Source: CAZQXD01 sp964597315 (GTDB lineage Bacteria > Pseudomonadota > Gammaproteobacteria > Competibacterales > Competibacteraceae). From it: a stretch of 64,000 bases of DNA. Location: assembly GCA_964597315.1 (NCBI GenBank), contig CAZQXD010000011.1:19965-83964 (forward strand), in the 5' to 3' direction. Below the pieces are notes generated by a model, which saw nothing but the letters and a program-made list of their open reading frames with translations, was not told the DNA's origin and made no database searches. Positions 41,498 through 50,352 of the stretch are shown here, piece after piece. Position 1 is the first letter of the stretch. Each line of letters begins with the position of its first letter. The position numbers and the translations under genes were made by a program.

Positions 41498-44317
41498 CTA
41501 TAGGCTCTTTAGGGGCGCTGGGGTCGGGTCTGACGCCTTGGCATGATCACTACGGTGGTCGGCGGTCGCGGGCAACCAACGGGCCAGCATGGCGTACAAC
41601 TGCTCGCGGCTGAACGGCTTGGCCAGATAATCGTCCATGCCGGCCTCCAGACAGTGTTCCCTGTCTCCGGCCAGGGCATTGGCAGTCAGGGCCACGATGG
41701 GCGTACGACGGCTGGCGTTGATCTGCCGCTCGTGGCGGCGAATGGCTTGGGTCGCCTCGAAACCGTCCATCTCCGGCATTTGACAGTCCATCAACACCAG
41801 ATCACAGCCCTCCTGAAACCGTTCCACGGCCTCCCGGCCGGTATGGGCCGTCACTGTCCGCAGACCGCGGGTTTTTAACAAGGCCACAGCGATATTTAAA
41901 TTGACCGGATGATCCTCGGCCACTAGCACGGTGGCCCCGGCCTGCCGACTCACCACCATCGCTGGTGGATCGGCCACCGCTCCCGCTGCTCGGTTGCCAT
42001 TCAGGAGCGATTGTAGGGTTCGGACCAGTTCCAAACGGCGAACCGGCTTGGTGAGATTGGCCTGAATGCCGGCCTGGCGTCGGGCCGCTTCTTCGCCGAC
42101 TTGGGAGACGGCGCTCAACATCACCAGAACCAGCCCGTCCAGGATCGCATCGGCGCTGATGGCCCTGGCCAGGGCCAGACCGTCCATGGTCGGCATATTG
42201 CGGTCCAGAATCGCCAGCCGGAATGGCCGACCGACGGCGGCGGCCTGCCGCAGCCGCTCCAGGGCGGCGTGGCCACCGATGGCGGTCTCCGCCGCCGCCC
42301 CCAGGCTGTTCAACTGATGGGCGAGAATCTCCCGGCTGGCGGCATTGTCGTCCACCACCAAAACCCGCGAGCCGGGCGGCAACGCCGACGTCAAGGCGCT
42401 AGTCGGGACCGACGCCGGGGCCTCAGTCCGGTCCAGCACCAGGGTAAAGTGAAAACAGGCGCCCTCGCCGGGTTTGCTGTCAACTTCCAGTCGGCCGCCC
42501 ATTAATTCCACCAGCCGGGCGGAGATGGTCAGCCCCAGTCCGGTGCCGCCGTGACGGCGGGTGGTGGAGCCGTCGGCTTGGGAAAACGCGGCGAAAATCC
42601 GCTGTTGGGCCTGGGGGGCGATGCCTGGGCCGGTGTCCCTGACCTGGATATGCAGTTGCAACCGCCGATCCGGCAGCGCCTTGGCCGCCAGTTGCAGGGC
42701 GACTTCTCCGGTTTCGGTGAACTTGATGGCGTTGCCCAACAGGTTGACTAGCACTTGGCGCAGCCGTCCGGGGTCTCCGAGCAGCACTCCAGGTTCGGGG
42801 CCGACCGTGTGGACCAGCAGTTCCAAGCCCTTGTGATGGGCTTGTTGGGCGAACAGGTCGCCCAGAGCCTCGGCCAGTTCCAGGATGTCGAAAGCAATAG
42901 GCTCCAATTCCAGCTTACCGGCCTCAATCTTGGAATAGTCCAAAATATCGTTGATGATGCCCAGTAGCAGCTCGCCGGAGCTTTGCACGGTGAGAGCGAA
43001 GCGGCGTTGGGCGTCATCCAAGGGCGTGTCCAGCAGCAGTTCGGTCATGCCTAGCACCCCGTTCATGGGGGTGCGAATCTCATGACTCATGGTGGCCAGA
43101 AACTCACTTTTCGCTCGGCTGGCGGCCTCGGCGGACTCCACGGCCTGGTGCAGTTCCCGAGTACGCTCCGCCACCATATCCTCCAACTCCCGCTGGTGGG
43201 CCTCCAGGGCTTGCCGAGAGTGGCGTAGGGATTGGCTCATCTGGTTGAAGGAGCGGGCCAAGTCGCCGATCTCATCGCCGCTGTCCACGACCACCGGGTG
43301 GTCCAACTCACCCCGGCCAACAGCCTGGGTAGCGGCGCGCAGGGCCTGGATAGGCTCTACCAATAGACGGCGCAACACCCATAACATCAGCACGGCGAGC
43401 AGCAGCGCCGCCGCCGCCACCAACCCGACCCGATTGCGTAGGCTCCGGCTTACCGCCAGTAATTCCCGCTTGGACAAGCTGCCCACCAGCAGCAGGTCCG
43501 GGTACGGCTGCCGGGCCAGATAGAGCATAGCGTCGTTTCCGACCCCGTGTTCCACCACCGCGCCGCTGCCAGCGGCTGCGGTCAGTTTTGGTAATAACGT
43601 TCGGGGTAGATCCCGACCCACCCTCTCGCCTTGGGGAGAGAACAGCACCTGGCCGGCGCCATCGGTATAAAACACCCGGCCACCGGCGCTGATCCGAGCT
43701 TCGGACACCTGCCGGGCCATAAAGCCCATGTCCACGGTCACCACCAGATACCCGCGCAAGGTCGGCGCCGCCGATACCGGGTCCAGGACCGGGTCCCTCA
43801 AGCGCAGTGACCGGGCCGCCAACAAGGCGATCCGACCATTATCGGGGTTGTGGATAAAGGTGGAGAAAAACCCCTGACTGCGTTTCAGCGACTGAAACCA
43901 GGGGCTTTCGACCTCCATTTCATGGCGGTTATCCAGAGGGCCTAGAGTGGAGCGGGCGTCTTCAAAGCCGTCGGGCAGCAGCACCCGAATCTCGTAATAG
44001 TCAGGATATGCCCGTTGATAGCCAGCGAACAGCCGCAGCAGGGTGGGTTGCAGCAGGCTGATTCGCTCGGTTTCGTCCTGGGTCAGGATGTATTTTTCCA
44101 ATAGTCCCGAACGGCTGAACTGTTCTAGGTTGGCCTGGGTCATGGCAAGGGTGGACTGCACATTACGACCCAACTGATCCAACAGCACCGCCAAATCGTG
44201 CAAAGTCCGTTCCGTGGAGACGTCCCGAGTATGAACATAGCCGATCCAACCCAGGACACAAAGGGGCGCCACACTTAAGGGGACGATGATCAGCAGCAGC
44301 TTGGCGTAGAGTTTCAC
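41498..44317 (-). CDS. Hybrid histidine kinase with two receivers
   Basis: A 939-residue paralogue of the downstream kinase. It has the same sensor layout (helix, periplasmic domain about 35-285, helix, HAMP) and HisKA 'ATMSHEIRTPMNGVLGM' (His about 411). The HATPase shows 'VRDTGPGIAPQAQQRIFAAF'. Two receivers follow: 'LVVDDNAASREI' with 'LAILDRNMPTMDG' (Asp about 702), and 'LVAEDHPVNLNIA' with 'LVLMDCQMPEMDG' (Asp about 841). Unlike its paralogue, both receivers keep their key residues, and there is no Hpt. It follows the second PotD-like gene by 13 bases. A DNA-binding output regulator is not nearby. Confidence 0.92.
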   Translation of the reverse strand: MKLYAKLLLIIVPLSVAPLCVLGWIGYVHTRDVSTERTLHDLAVLLDQLGRNVQSTLAMTQANLEQFSRSGLLEKYILTQDETERISLLQPTLLRLFAGYQRAYPDYYEIRVLLPDGFEDARSTLGPLDNRHEMEVESPWFQSLKRSQGFFSTFIHNPDNGRIALLAARSLRLRDPVLDPVSAAPTLRGYLVVTVDMGFMARQVSEARISAGGRVFYTDGAGQVLFSPQGERVGRDLPRTLLPKLTAAAGSGAVVEHGVGNDAMLYLARQPYPDLLLVGSLSKRELLAVSRSLRNRVGLVAAAALLLAVLMLWVLRRLLVEPIQALRAATQAVGRGELDHPVVVDSGDEIGDLARSFNQMSQSLRHSRQALEAHQRELEDMVAERTRELHQAVESAEAASRAKSEFLATMSHEIRTPMNGVLGMTELLLDTPLDDAQRRFALTVQSSGELLLGIINDILDYSKIEAGKLELEPIAFDILELAEALGDLFAQQAHHKGLELLVHTVGPEPGVLLGDPGRLRQVLVNLLGNAIKFTETGEVALQLAAKALPDRRLQLHIQVRDTGPGIAPQAQQRIFAAFSQADGSTTRRHGGTGLGLTISARLVELMGGRLEVDSKPGEGACFHFTLVLDRTEAPASVPTSALTSALPPGSRVLVVDDNAASREILAHQLNSLGAAAETAIGGHAALERLRQAAAVGRPFRLAILDRNMPTMDGLALARAISADAILDGLVLVMLSAVSQVGEEAARRQAGIQANLTKPVRRLELVRTLQSLLNGNRAAGAVADPPAMVVSRQAGATVLVAEDHPVNLNIAVALLKTRGLRTVTAHTGREAVERFQEGCDLVLMDCQMPEMDGFEATQAIRRHERQINASRRTPIVALTANALAGDREHCLEAGMDDYLAKPFSREQLYAMLARWLPATADHRSDHAKASDPTPAPLKSL

Positions 44318-44330
44318 GAAACGCTCAGCC

Positions 44331-45380
44331 TCAGTGGACGACCCGGTTGAAACTGGCGTTGAACCGGCGCAAGGTCCGGGGGTCCAGGTCTCGATAATAC
44401 TCCGAGTGTTCCAGGGCGGTGGCGCTGGGATAGATCAGGGGGTCGGCTCGATACGCGGCCGACAGCAGCGCCTCGGCGGCCCGGTTGGGGGACGGGCACT
44501 GGACGTATTGGGCCAGCCGGGCGGCGTTTTCCGGTGTGTTGAGAAAATTTATGAAGGCCAGGGCCAAGTCTGGATTTGCCGCATGGGCGGACAAGGCCAG
44601 GTAGTCCACCCAGACATTGCCGCCCTCACTGGGCAGCACGAAGATGATATTTGGCTCATGTTCCCGGAGTATCAGGGCGTCGCAACTGTACATCATGGCT
44701 GCGGCGATCCGGCCGCTGACCAACCCTGATTCCGGCCCCAGGACCGGATAGGCATACGCCTTGACATAGGGCTTTTGAGCCAGCAGCAATTGCTCGGCCT
44801 CCACCAGTTCCCGGGGGTTGTCGCTGTTGGCCGAATAGCCGAGAGCCTTGAGGGCCATGCCCACGAGATCCCGGACCTGCCGGTTGGCGATAATCCGTTC
44901 GCGCAACGCCTCGGAGGGTCTGAAAAACTGCATCCAATGGGTAATGGGTTCGGGCGTCCGATCAGCCCGGTAGGCGATGCCCAAGGTGCCCCACGCATAA
45001 GGCGCAGCCCAGCCGGCGGCGTCGAAGGTTTGTAGCCAGCGGGGGTCCACATGGCGCAGGTTGGGAACCTGGGCTTCAGTGACCGGCGCCAGCCAGCCCC
45101 GCCGCCGGTAGGCATTAAGCTGTACGCCATTGACCATGAGAAGATCATAGCCACGGCCATCGCTCTCATAGAGCAGGCTGTCCCGGGCGTCGTCGCTTTC
45201 GAAGTAAACCTCCCGGACCTTGACAGCGTAGTGGGTCTCGAACTCGGCCACCAGTTCCGGGTCCAGGTATTCGGACCAGTTGAGCAGCACTAATGTCCGA
45301 ACCTCGGAAGCGTGCTGGTTCGCCTCGATGGGAAAGGGCGATAGCAGTATCAGCGTCAGTAGCAGCCAGGTCCGGGTCAT
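44331..45380 (-). CDS. PotD-like periplasmic binding protein, paralogue
   Basis: A 349-residue protein with a signal peptide ('TWLLLTLILLSPFPIEANQ'). The mature part aligns end to end with the 40308-41351 product: 'LVLLNWSEYLDPELVAEFET', 'FFRPSEALRERI', 'MALKALGYSANS' and a C-terminal His ('NRVVH' versus 'ADLFH'). With its kinase it forms the first of two tandem duplicated binding protein-kinase pairs. No transporter subunits are present. Confidence 0.88.
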   Translation of the reverse strand: MTRTWLLLTLILLSPFPIEANQHASEVRTLVLLNWSEYLDPELVAEFETHYAVKVREVYFESDDARDSLLYESDGRGYDLLMVNGVQLNAYRRRGWLAPVTEAQVPNLRHVDPRWLQTFDAAGWAAPYAWGTLGIAYRADRTPEPITHWMQFFRPSEALRERIIANRQVRDLVGMALKALGYSANSDNPRELVEAEQLLLAQKPYVKAYAYPVLGPESGLVSGRIAAAMMYSCDALILREHEPNIIFVLPSEGGNVWVDYLALSAHAANPDLALAFINFLNTPENAARLAQYVQCPSPNRAAEALLSAAYRADPLIYPSATALEHSEYYRDLDPRTLRRFNASFNRVVH

Positions 45381-45557
45381 CGTATTAGGTTCGAGCGGCT
45401 AGTAGGGGCTGGGGAGACATTCCTTAGCCTCTATCGGCGGGGAGCCGGGCGGCTTTAAACCTCCCGCTGTTTTAGAAGGCCGGGCGGAAGCCCTCGGGAT
45501 GTTGTGGGGTCCTCGGCGCTCACCCGGACCCCACATACCGGATGGATTGGCCGCCGC
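45381..45557. promoter_or_regulatory. Intergenic region upstream of the binding protein-kinase operon
   Basis: About 175 bases between the PotD-like start and the end of the CFA-like gene, both on the minus strand. It should hold the operon promoter. Its clearest feature is a perfect 9-base inverted repeat, annotated separately. Confidence 0.4.
45504..45534. repeat. Perfect inverted repeat (hairpin) after the CFA-like gene
   Basis: GTGGGGTCC (45504-45512) and GGACCCCAC (45526-45534) with a 13-base loop. It lies 24 bases beyond the stop of the methyltransferase gene. There is no T-run on either strand, so it is either a non-canonical terminator or a protein-binding site. Confidence 0.45.
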
Positions 45558-46583
45558 CTAGGACCGCGCCGCATCCTCCCCGCCCTTGGCCAGCCGGTAT
45601 TGGGAGACCCCCCACTCCCTCCCATTTCGGTAGCCGAACAGTTCGGCGCAGGCCATAAAGAACACCCGCCAGCGCCAGAACCAGCGCCGGGCGTCGGCGC
45701 CGTAGACCTGATGGAACAGGGCCAGAATCTCTTCCCGGTGGCGGTCATGATTGGCCAGCCAAGCCTCGGCGGTCTTCCAGTAATGGCAGCCGCCGATCCG
45801 CCATTGCTCCTCCAGCCGGAAAGCCCCCCGCAGTCGGGGTAGCAGGTCGTGGGAGGGCATCAGGCCGCCGGTGAAGAAATACCGCCCCATCCAGTCGTCG
45901 GCGGCGCTGGTCTCGAACGGATAGGCGTAGCATCGGTGGCTGAATACATGCACGAACAGCTTGCCCCCCGGGCGCAACCAGCCATCAATACGCGCCAGCA
46001 GGGCCGGCCAGTTGCGCATGTGTTCGAACATCTCCACCGACACCACCCGATCGAAGCCTAGGCCGGTGTCAAAATCGTTCATATCGGCGGTGATTACCCG
46101 CACATTGTCGATACCCAACCGCCGACACTGCGCCTCGACGAACAGTCCTTGGGGCTTGGAGTTGGACACGGCGGTGATCCGGCTGGCGGGGTAATGCTCG
46201 GCCATCCACAGGGTCAGGGAACCCCAGCCGCAGCCCAGTTCCAGGATGCTCTGGTGATTATCCAACCGCGCCCGCCGGCAGCTTAGCTCCAGCATGGCCT
46301 CCTCGGCCTTGTCCAGGGTGTTCACCCCGGCAGGCCAGTAGCCGGCGCTGTATTTCAGATGCCGACCCATGATCCGGGAAAAAAACTCGGGGGGAAGTTC
46401 GTAATGCTGTGCATTGGCCTTGTCCGTATGCAGGGCGATGGGAGCGCTGCTCATGACCGTCATTAGCCCCTGGCCCTTAACGGCCTGTTCTCTCAAACGC
46501 CGCTCCAACAGACGGCGGATACCGATGCGGATCAGCCTGTCGGGGAGCAACCCCTGCTCCATCAATTCAATGCCGATTTTCAT
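45558..46583 (-). CDS. CFA-synthase-family SAM-dependent methyltransferase
   Basis: The start at ATG 46583 overlaps the DUF1295 stop (ATGA), giving 341 residues; the frame is open much further upstream but only as a shadow. The SAM motif is 'ILELGCGWGSLTLWMAEHYP', with 'VVSVEMFEHMRNWPALLA' and 'HVFSHRCYAYPFE' as in cyclopropane-fatty-acid-synthase-like enzymes. It is shorter than true CFA synthase and acts on an unknown, probably lipid, substrate. It is the last gene of the minus-strand lipid cluster. Confidence 0.9.
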   Translation of the reverse strand: MKIGIELMEQGLLPDRLIRIGIRRLLERRLREQAVKGQGLMTVMSSAPIALHTDKANAQHYELPPEFFSRIMGRHLKYSAGYWPAGVNTLDKAEEAMLELSCRRARLDNHQSILELGCGWGSLTLWMAEHYPASRITAVSNSKPQGLFVEAQCRRLGIDNVRVITADMNDFDTGLGFDRVVSVEMFEHMRNWPALLARIDGWLRPGGKLFVHVFSHRCYAYPFETSAADDWMGRYFFTGGLMPSHDLLPRLRGAFRLEEQWRIGGCHYWKTAEAWLANHDRHREEILALFHQVYGADARRWFWRWRVFFMACAELFGYRNGREWGVSQYRLAKGGEDAARS

Positions 46584-47371
46584 CGTTCTTTCTCCAAATC
46601 CGGGAACCACGGCACGAATACACTGGTGGAGCGCTGGTAGGCCCGGTAATCCTCGCCCCGGGATTCCAGGGCGTGACGCTCGGTTTGGGGAATGCCGGTC
46701 ACCTTGAACAACAGCCACAGCATCAGCAGTGGTCCCACCAAGGTCAGCCACCCGTAGTCGGCTCCCACCGCCAGCAAGGGGTAACAGAACCAGTGCAGCC
46801 ACTCGAAAAAGTAATTGGGATGGCGGGAATAGCGCCATAATCCGGCCCGGCAGGTTTTGCCCTGGTTGTGGGGATCGGCCTTCCAGGCGGCCAGTTGCCG
46901 GTCGGCCAGGGACTCGCCGCCCACGGCCACCACCCACACCAACAGAGCCAGCACCGCCGCCCACCCCGGCAACGGCGAGGGCGTGGTGACCACCACCAAG
47001 AGCGGCAGGGCGAACAGCAGAACGCCCAGGGCCTGGGCCTGATAGAACACAAAGAACTTGAGCTGGGTATACTCGCGCCAATGGCCGCGCAGATACTGGT
47101 AACGGGGGTCCTCCTCCCGACCGGCCACCCGCCCGTGGATATGCCAGGCCAGCCGGGCCGACCACAGCCCCGCCAATAGAGCGGCCAGCAGCCGACGCAG
47201 GCCGTCGCCGTCGGCCAGCAGAGCATAGACTAGGGCCAGCGCCCCCACCCCCCCTGCCCAAGCCACATCCACCAGGCTGGCGTTGTGGGTGCGCCGTTGC
47301 CACCCCCACATGGCCGCCATCACCAGGGCGGCCAGGACCCAGCCCAGCCAGAATAGCTCCAGGGCGCTCAT
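46580..47371 (-). CDS. DUF1295 (steroid-5-reductase-like) membrane protein
   Basis: The start at ATG 47371 has a GGAGGA ribosome site; 263 residues follow. About six membrane segments and the family signature 'RAGLWRYSRHPNYFFEWLHW' near the C-terminus mark DUF1295, related to 3-oxo-5-alpha-steroid 4-dehydrogenases and isoprenylcysteine methyltransferases. Ending in 'PWFPDLEKER', it overlaps the methyltransferase start by four bases. In photooxidative-stress lipid clusters the same pair recurs, so it probably acts on the same membrane lipid. Confidence 0.9.
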   Translation of the reverse strand: MSALELFWLGWVLAALVMAAMWGWQRRTHNASLVDVAWAGGVGALALVYALLADGDGLRRLLAALLAGLWSARLAWHIHGRVAGREEDPRYQYLRGHWREYTQLKFFVFYQAQALGVLLFALPLLVVVTTPSPLPGWAAVLALLVWVVAVGGESLADRQLAAWKADPHNQGKTCRAGLWRYSRHPNYFFEWLHWFCYPLLAVGADYGWLTLVGPLLMLWLLFKVTGIPQTERHALESRGEDYRAYQRSTSVFVPWFPDLEKER

Positions 47372-47446
47372 GGGGTCCTCCGGGGATGCACTTCCCGGAG
47401 CTTTCGTGGTCTGCTGTTCATAGAACCGCCGCCAGGGTACTGAATC

Positions 47447-47791
47447 ATGCTGCGAGCTACCGTCATTGTTTGCGGATTCCTGCTGGGGATTCTGCTGGCC
47501 GCCATTGTGCTGGCCGCCGCCCACGGCAGCGTGTGGGAGGGCTTGAGTCGGCTGCTGGCCGACCCCTGGGGTTTGGTCACCCTGTTGGACTTGGGCGTGG
47601 GGTTGCTGTTCGTGGGGGCGTGGATGGCGGTCATCGAGCCTCGGGCCTGGGTGGCGGCGCTCTGGATCATCGCTCTGTTGATGCTAGGTAATATCGTCAC
47701 TCTGGCTTTCCTACTGTGTCGGACCCGCTCGGCGCGGACTTTTTCAGACCTGTTTCTGCCATCCCGTCCCAGCGGCGCGATGCCGCCATAA
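47447..47791 (+). CDS. Small integral membrane protein (DUF1475-like)
   Basis: A 114-residue protein with three hydrophobic segments: residues 3-24, about 42-62 and 68-90. 'LLDLGVGLLFVGAWMAVIEP' resembles DUF1475 proteins, a tentative assignment. It is the only plus-strand gene in the lipid cluster. Its last 95 bases overlap the end of the convergent DUF2878 gene, so one of the two annotated ends may be too long. Confidence 0.6.
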   Translation: MLRATVIVCGFLLGILLAAIVLAAAHGSVWEGLSRLLADPWGLVTLLDLGVGLLFVGAWMAVIEPRAWVAALWIIALLMLGNIVTLAFLLCRTRSARTFSDLFLPSRPSGAMPP

Positions 47792-48269
47792 GCGTCGGCG
47801 TCGCCAGCCCCCAGACCACTGCCAGCGCCACCAAGGCCGACCCCGTCCCCCGGGGAAACACCACACCGCCCAGTTGGGCGCCGCCGTAATAGGCCAGTGG
47901 CCCCCCCAGCAGCCCCAGCATCGCCGCCAACCCTGAGCGGCCCTTCAGCCAACGCAGGGAGACATTGGGCAGGGTGGCGAACAGCAGCCACATGGCCACG
48001 ATCCAGTAGGGGGCAGCATGGGGAATCAAGGTTCCTGAGGGGTAGCGGGTCAGGCCCACAGCCACCAGCAGCGAATCCAGTAGCGCCCCAGCCAGCCCCG
48101 CAGCTAGTATCAGCCGCAGTTCCTGTCTCGGCCGGGCGGCCCGACTCAGGTGCCAGCCAACGATGACCACGGCCGCTAGGGGACCCACCCAGGGCAGGCC
48201 ATGGGCGCCGCCCAGCACGCAGGCGAACCAGCCCACCTGGAAAGCCAGCACATTGCCCAGCACGGTCAT
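47697..48269 (-). CDS. DUF2878 membrane protein
   Basis: The start at ATG 48269 gives 190 residues beginning 'MTVLGNVLAFQVGWFACVLG', the usual DUF2878 N-terminus. Five or so membrane segments follow, with 'DSLLVAVGLTRYPSGT' and 'APYWIVAMWLLFATLPNVSL' characteristic. It lies two bases after the CFA-type gene, in the order seen in other lipid/photolyase clusters. The last ~30 residues overlap the convergent gene on the plus strand. Confidence 0.85.
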   Translation of the reverse strand: MTVLGNVLAFQVGWFACVLGGAHGLPWVGPLAAVVIVGWHLSRAARPRQELRLILAAGLAGALLDSLLVAVGLTRYPSGTLIPHAAPYWIVAMWLLFATLPNVSLRWLKGRSGLAAMLGLLGGPLAYYGGAQLGGVVFPRGTGSALVALAVVWGLATPTLMAASRRWDGMAETGLKKSAPSGSDTVGKPE

Positions 48270-48271
48270 GG

Positions 48272-49549
48272 TCAGATCCTTCCCAGCACGGGGTCGCGCC
48301 GACAGCCGGGCTTGGCCAGCAGCAGTTGCGCGGCGCCGATGGCCCGTTCCCGGAAGCCGCCTTCGCAGTAACAGAGATAAAACTCCCACATGCGGATAAA
48401 GGACTCCGTAAAGCCCATGGCCCGGACTTGATCCAAGTTGGCGTGGTAGCGCTCCCGCCAATGGTGCAGAGTGAGGGCGTAATGGGGACCGATGTCCTCC
48501 AGATGCACAGGCCGTAAGTCGGTGGCCCGAGCCACGCTGGCGGTCAGGGCCGCCACCGAGGGCAGGCAACCACCGGGAAAGATATAACGCTGGATGAAAT
48601 CCACCGCCCGTTTGGCCCGTTCGTATTCCTGATCGGCGATGGTGATGGCCTGGAGCAGCATCAGGCCCTGGGACTTGAGCAGCCGGGAGCAGGCCCGAAA
48701 ATAAATATCGAACCGGCGATGGCCCACCGCCTCCACCATCTCGATGGATACCAGTTTGTCGTAACGGCCTGTCAAGTCCCGGTAGTCCTCCAGCAGCACC
48801 GTCACCCGGTCGTCCAGGCCCGCCTCCCGAACCCGCCGCCGGGCCAGGTCGTATTGCTCCCGGGATAGGGTGGTGGTGGTGACCCGGCAGCCGTAGCGGT
48901 CGGCGGCGTGCAGGGCGAAGCCGCCCCAGCCAGCGCCGATCTCCAGCAGATGGTCCGAGGGCTTCAGGTCCAGCTTGCGGCAGATGCGCTCGTTCTTGGC
49001 CACGGAAGCGGCTTGCAGATCCCTGTCCGGGGTCTCGAACAGGGCGCAGGAGTACATCAATGTGGGGTCCAGGAACAGCCGGTAGAATTCATTGCTCAGG
49101 TCGTAATGGGCGCTGATATTGTGGCGGCTACCGGCGCGGGTATTGGGGCGCAGGGCGTGGTATAGCCGAAAGACCGGCATGGCCAGCCGCGCCAGCCCCG
49201 TCTCCAGGCCATCCAGCACATCCCGATTGAGGACAAACAGGCGCACCAGGTCGGTGAGCCGGTCACAGTCCCACTCCCCGGCCATATAGCCCTCCCCCAC
49301 CCCGATAGAACCGCGCAGTGCCAGGCGGCGGTAGGCGGCGAGGTCGTGAACCCACACCCTGACCTTGAGCGTGGTCTGCTCCGGGGCCTGTCCGAAACAC
49401 CGCTCGCCATCGGCGTCCACCAGGGTGAGGCTGCCCTGGCGCAGTCCGGCCAGGCGCTGGTGGGCGACCCGGCGCAGCAGCCGTCCACTCAGGCCCGCAT
49501 CGGGGGCGGTCGCCGGGGGCGAGGAGATAACCGAAGAAATGGCTTTCAT
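48272..49549 (-). CDS. Cyclopropane-fatty-acyl-phospholipid synthase-like methyltransferase
   Basis: The start at ATG 49549 overlaps the DUF1365 stop and gives 425 residues. The N-terminal domain (about 1-125) with 'GSIGVGEGYMAGEWDCDRLT' is the lipid-binding part of CFA synthases. The catalytic domain shows 'NISAHYDLSNEFYRLFLDPT', SAM motif 'LLEIGAGWGGFALHAADRYG' and 'KLVSIEMVEAVGHRRFDIYF'. It methylates a double bond or related site in membrane lipids. In clusters of this type the homologue (UfaM/RSP1091-like) makes methylated intermediates of furan fatty acids. Confidence 0.92.
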   Translation of the reverse strand: MKAISSVISSPPATAPDAGLSGRLLRRVAHQRLAGLRQGSLTLVDADGERCFGQAPEQTTLKVRVWVHDLAAYRRLALRGSIGVGEGYMAGEWDCDRLTDLVRLFVLNRDVLDGLETGLARLAMPVFRLYHALRPNTRAGSRHNISAHYDLSNEFYRLFLDPTLMYSCALFETPDRDLQAASVAKNERICRKLDLKPSDHLLEIGAGWGGFALHAADRYGCRVTTTTLSREQYDLARRRVREAGLDDRVTVLLEDYRDLTGRYDKLVSIEMVEAVGHRRFDIYFRACSRLLKSQGLMLLQAITIADQEYERAKRAVDFIQRYIFPGGCLPSVAALTASVARATDLRPVHLEDIGPHYALTLHHWRERYHANLDQVRAMGFTESFIRMWEFYLCYCEGGFRERAIGAAQLLLAKPGCRRDPVLGRI

Positions 49550-50352
49550 GGGCGTTCTTCCTCTGCGGTTCTGTCGGCGCCGGTCTCGGCAACCGCGCCG
49601 CAGTTGTTGGCGTTGTTGGGGTGATCCACCACCGGAACGCCCTTGAGCCACAGGCGTAGGGCCTCCCAATGGATGGCGGCGATGACTTTCAGGGTCATAA
49701 GGGGGTGTCGGGCCAGCGCCCCGGCCAGGGCGACCCCGCTCAGGGGGCGACGACGCAACCCTAGGGTGGCGTCGAACAGCTTGCGCCCGGCCCGCTCCAC
49801 GTCCATATGCACGGCCAGCCGCTCCCCGGGGGGGTTGCAGCGCCAGGCATAGTCCAAGTCCAGGCCCATGAACGGGGAGACATGCAAATCCTTGGGGAAA
49901 CGGTATCGGTGGCCCGGGACGGCCGTCAGCACGTAACAGCGCCGTTCCCCCCAGGGGGTGTTGGTGACCTCCGCCACCAGGGCCTCCAGGCCCTCGTCGG
50001 CGGCGTCGAAGCAATAGAAAATACTGATGGGGTTGAAGCAGTAGCCGAAGTAGCGCAGATGGGTGAGCAGGCGGATGGGACCGGCGGGCCGGTGACCGGT
50101 CTCTTGGGCCACCAATTCCCGCACACAGTCATCCAGGGGCCGAGCCGGGTCGCCCACATGGTCCCGGCGGCAAAACCAGGCCAGGGCCGGACGGCGGGCC
50201 GACCACAGCCAGCGACCGGCGAAAGCTCGGTCCAACTCCGCCAGGTCCAGATACACCATGAACAACCGGTAGCGGAAGGCGTGTTCCACCGGGGTGAAGC
50301 GGCGGTGGCTCACCCAACCCTCGTACAGGCAACTGGCCAGTTCCCCGCTCAT
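49546..50352 (-). CDS. DUF1365 protein
   Basis: The start at ATG 50352 overlaps the amine-oxidase stop (ATGA). The 268-residue product begins 'SCLYEGWVSHRRFTPVEHAF', followed by 'RYFGYCFNPISIFYCFDA' and 'VTNTPWGERRCYVL', all typical of DUF1365. The fold and activity are not defined; the family always accompanies the FAD oxidase and CFA-like genes. Soluble, with no signal peptide or membrane segment. Confidence 0.92.
   Translation of the reverse strand: MSGELASCLYEGWVSHRRFTPVEHAFRYRLFMVYLDLAELDRAFAGRWLWSARRPALAWFCRRDHVGDPARPLDDCVRELVAQETGHRPAGPIRLLTHLRYFGYCFNPISIFYCFDAADEGLEALVAEVTNTPWGERRCYVLTAVPGHRYRFPKDLHVSPFMGLDLDYAWRCNPPGERLAVHMDVERAGRKLFDATLGLRRRPLSGVALAGALARHPLMTLKVIAAIHWEALRLWLKGVPVVDHPNNANNCGAVAETGADRTAEEERP

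Noticed and set aside
41392..41613. Small plus-strand gene between the binding protein and kinase
   Set aside because: No domain, no ribosome site and it overlaps the kinase C-terminus on the other strand.
40308..45380. Spermidine ABC transporter operon
   Set aside because: Both binding proteins are followed by histidine kinases, and no permease or ATPase gene is present.
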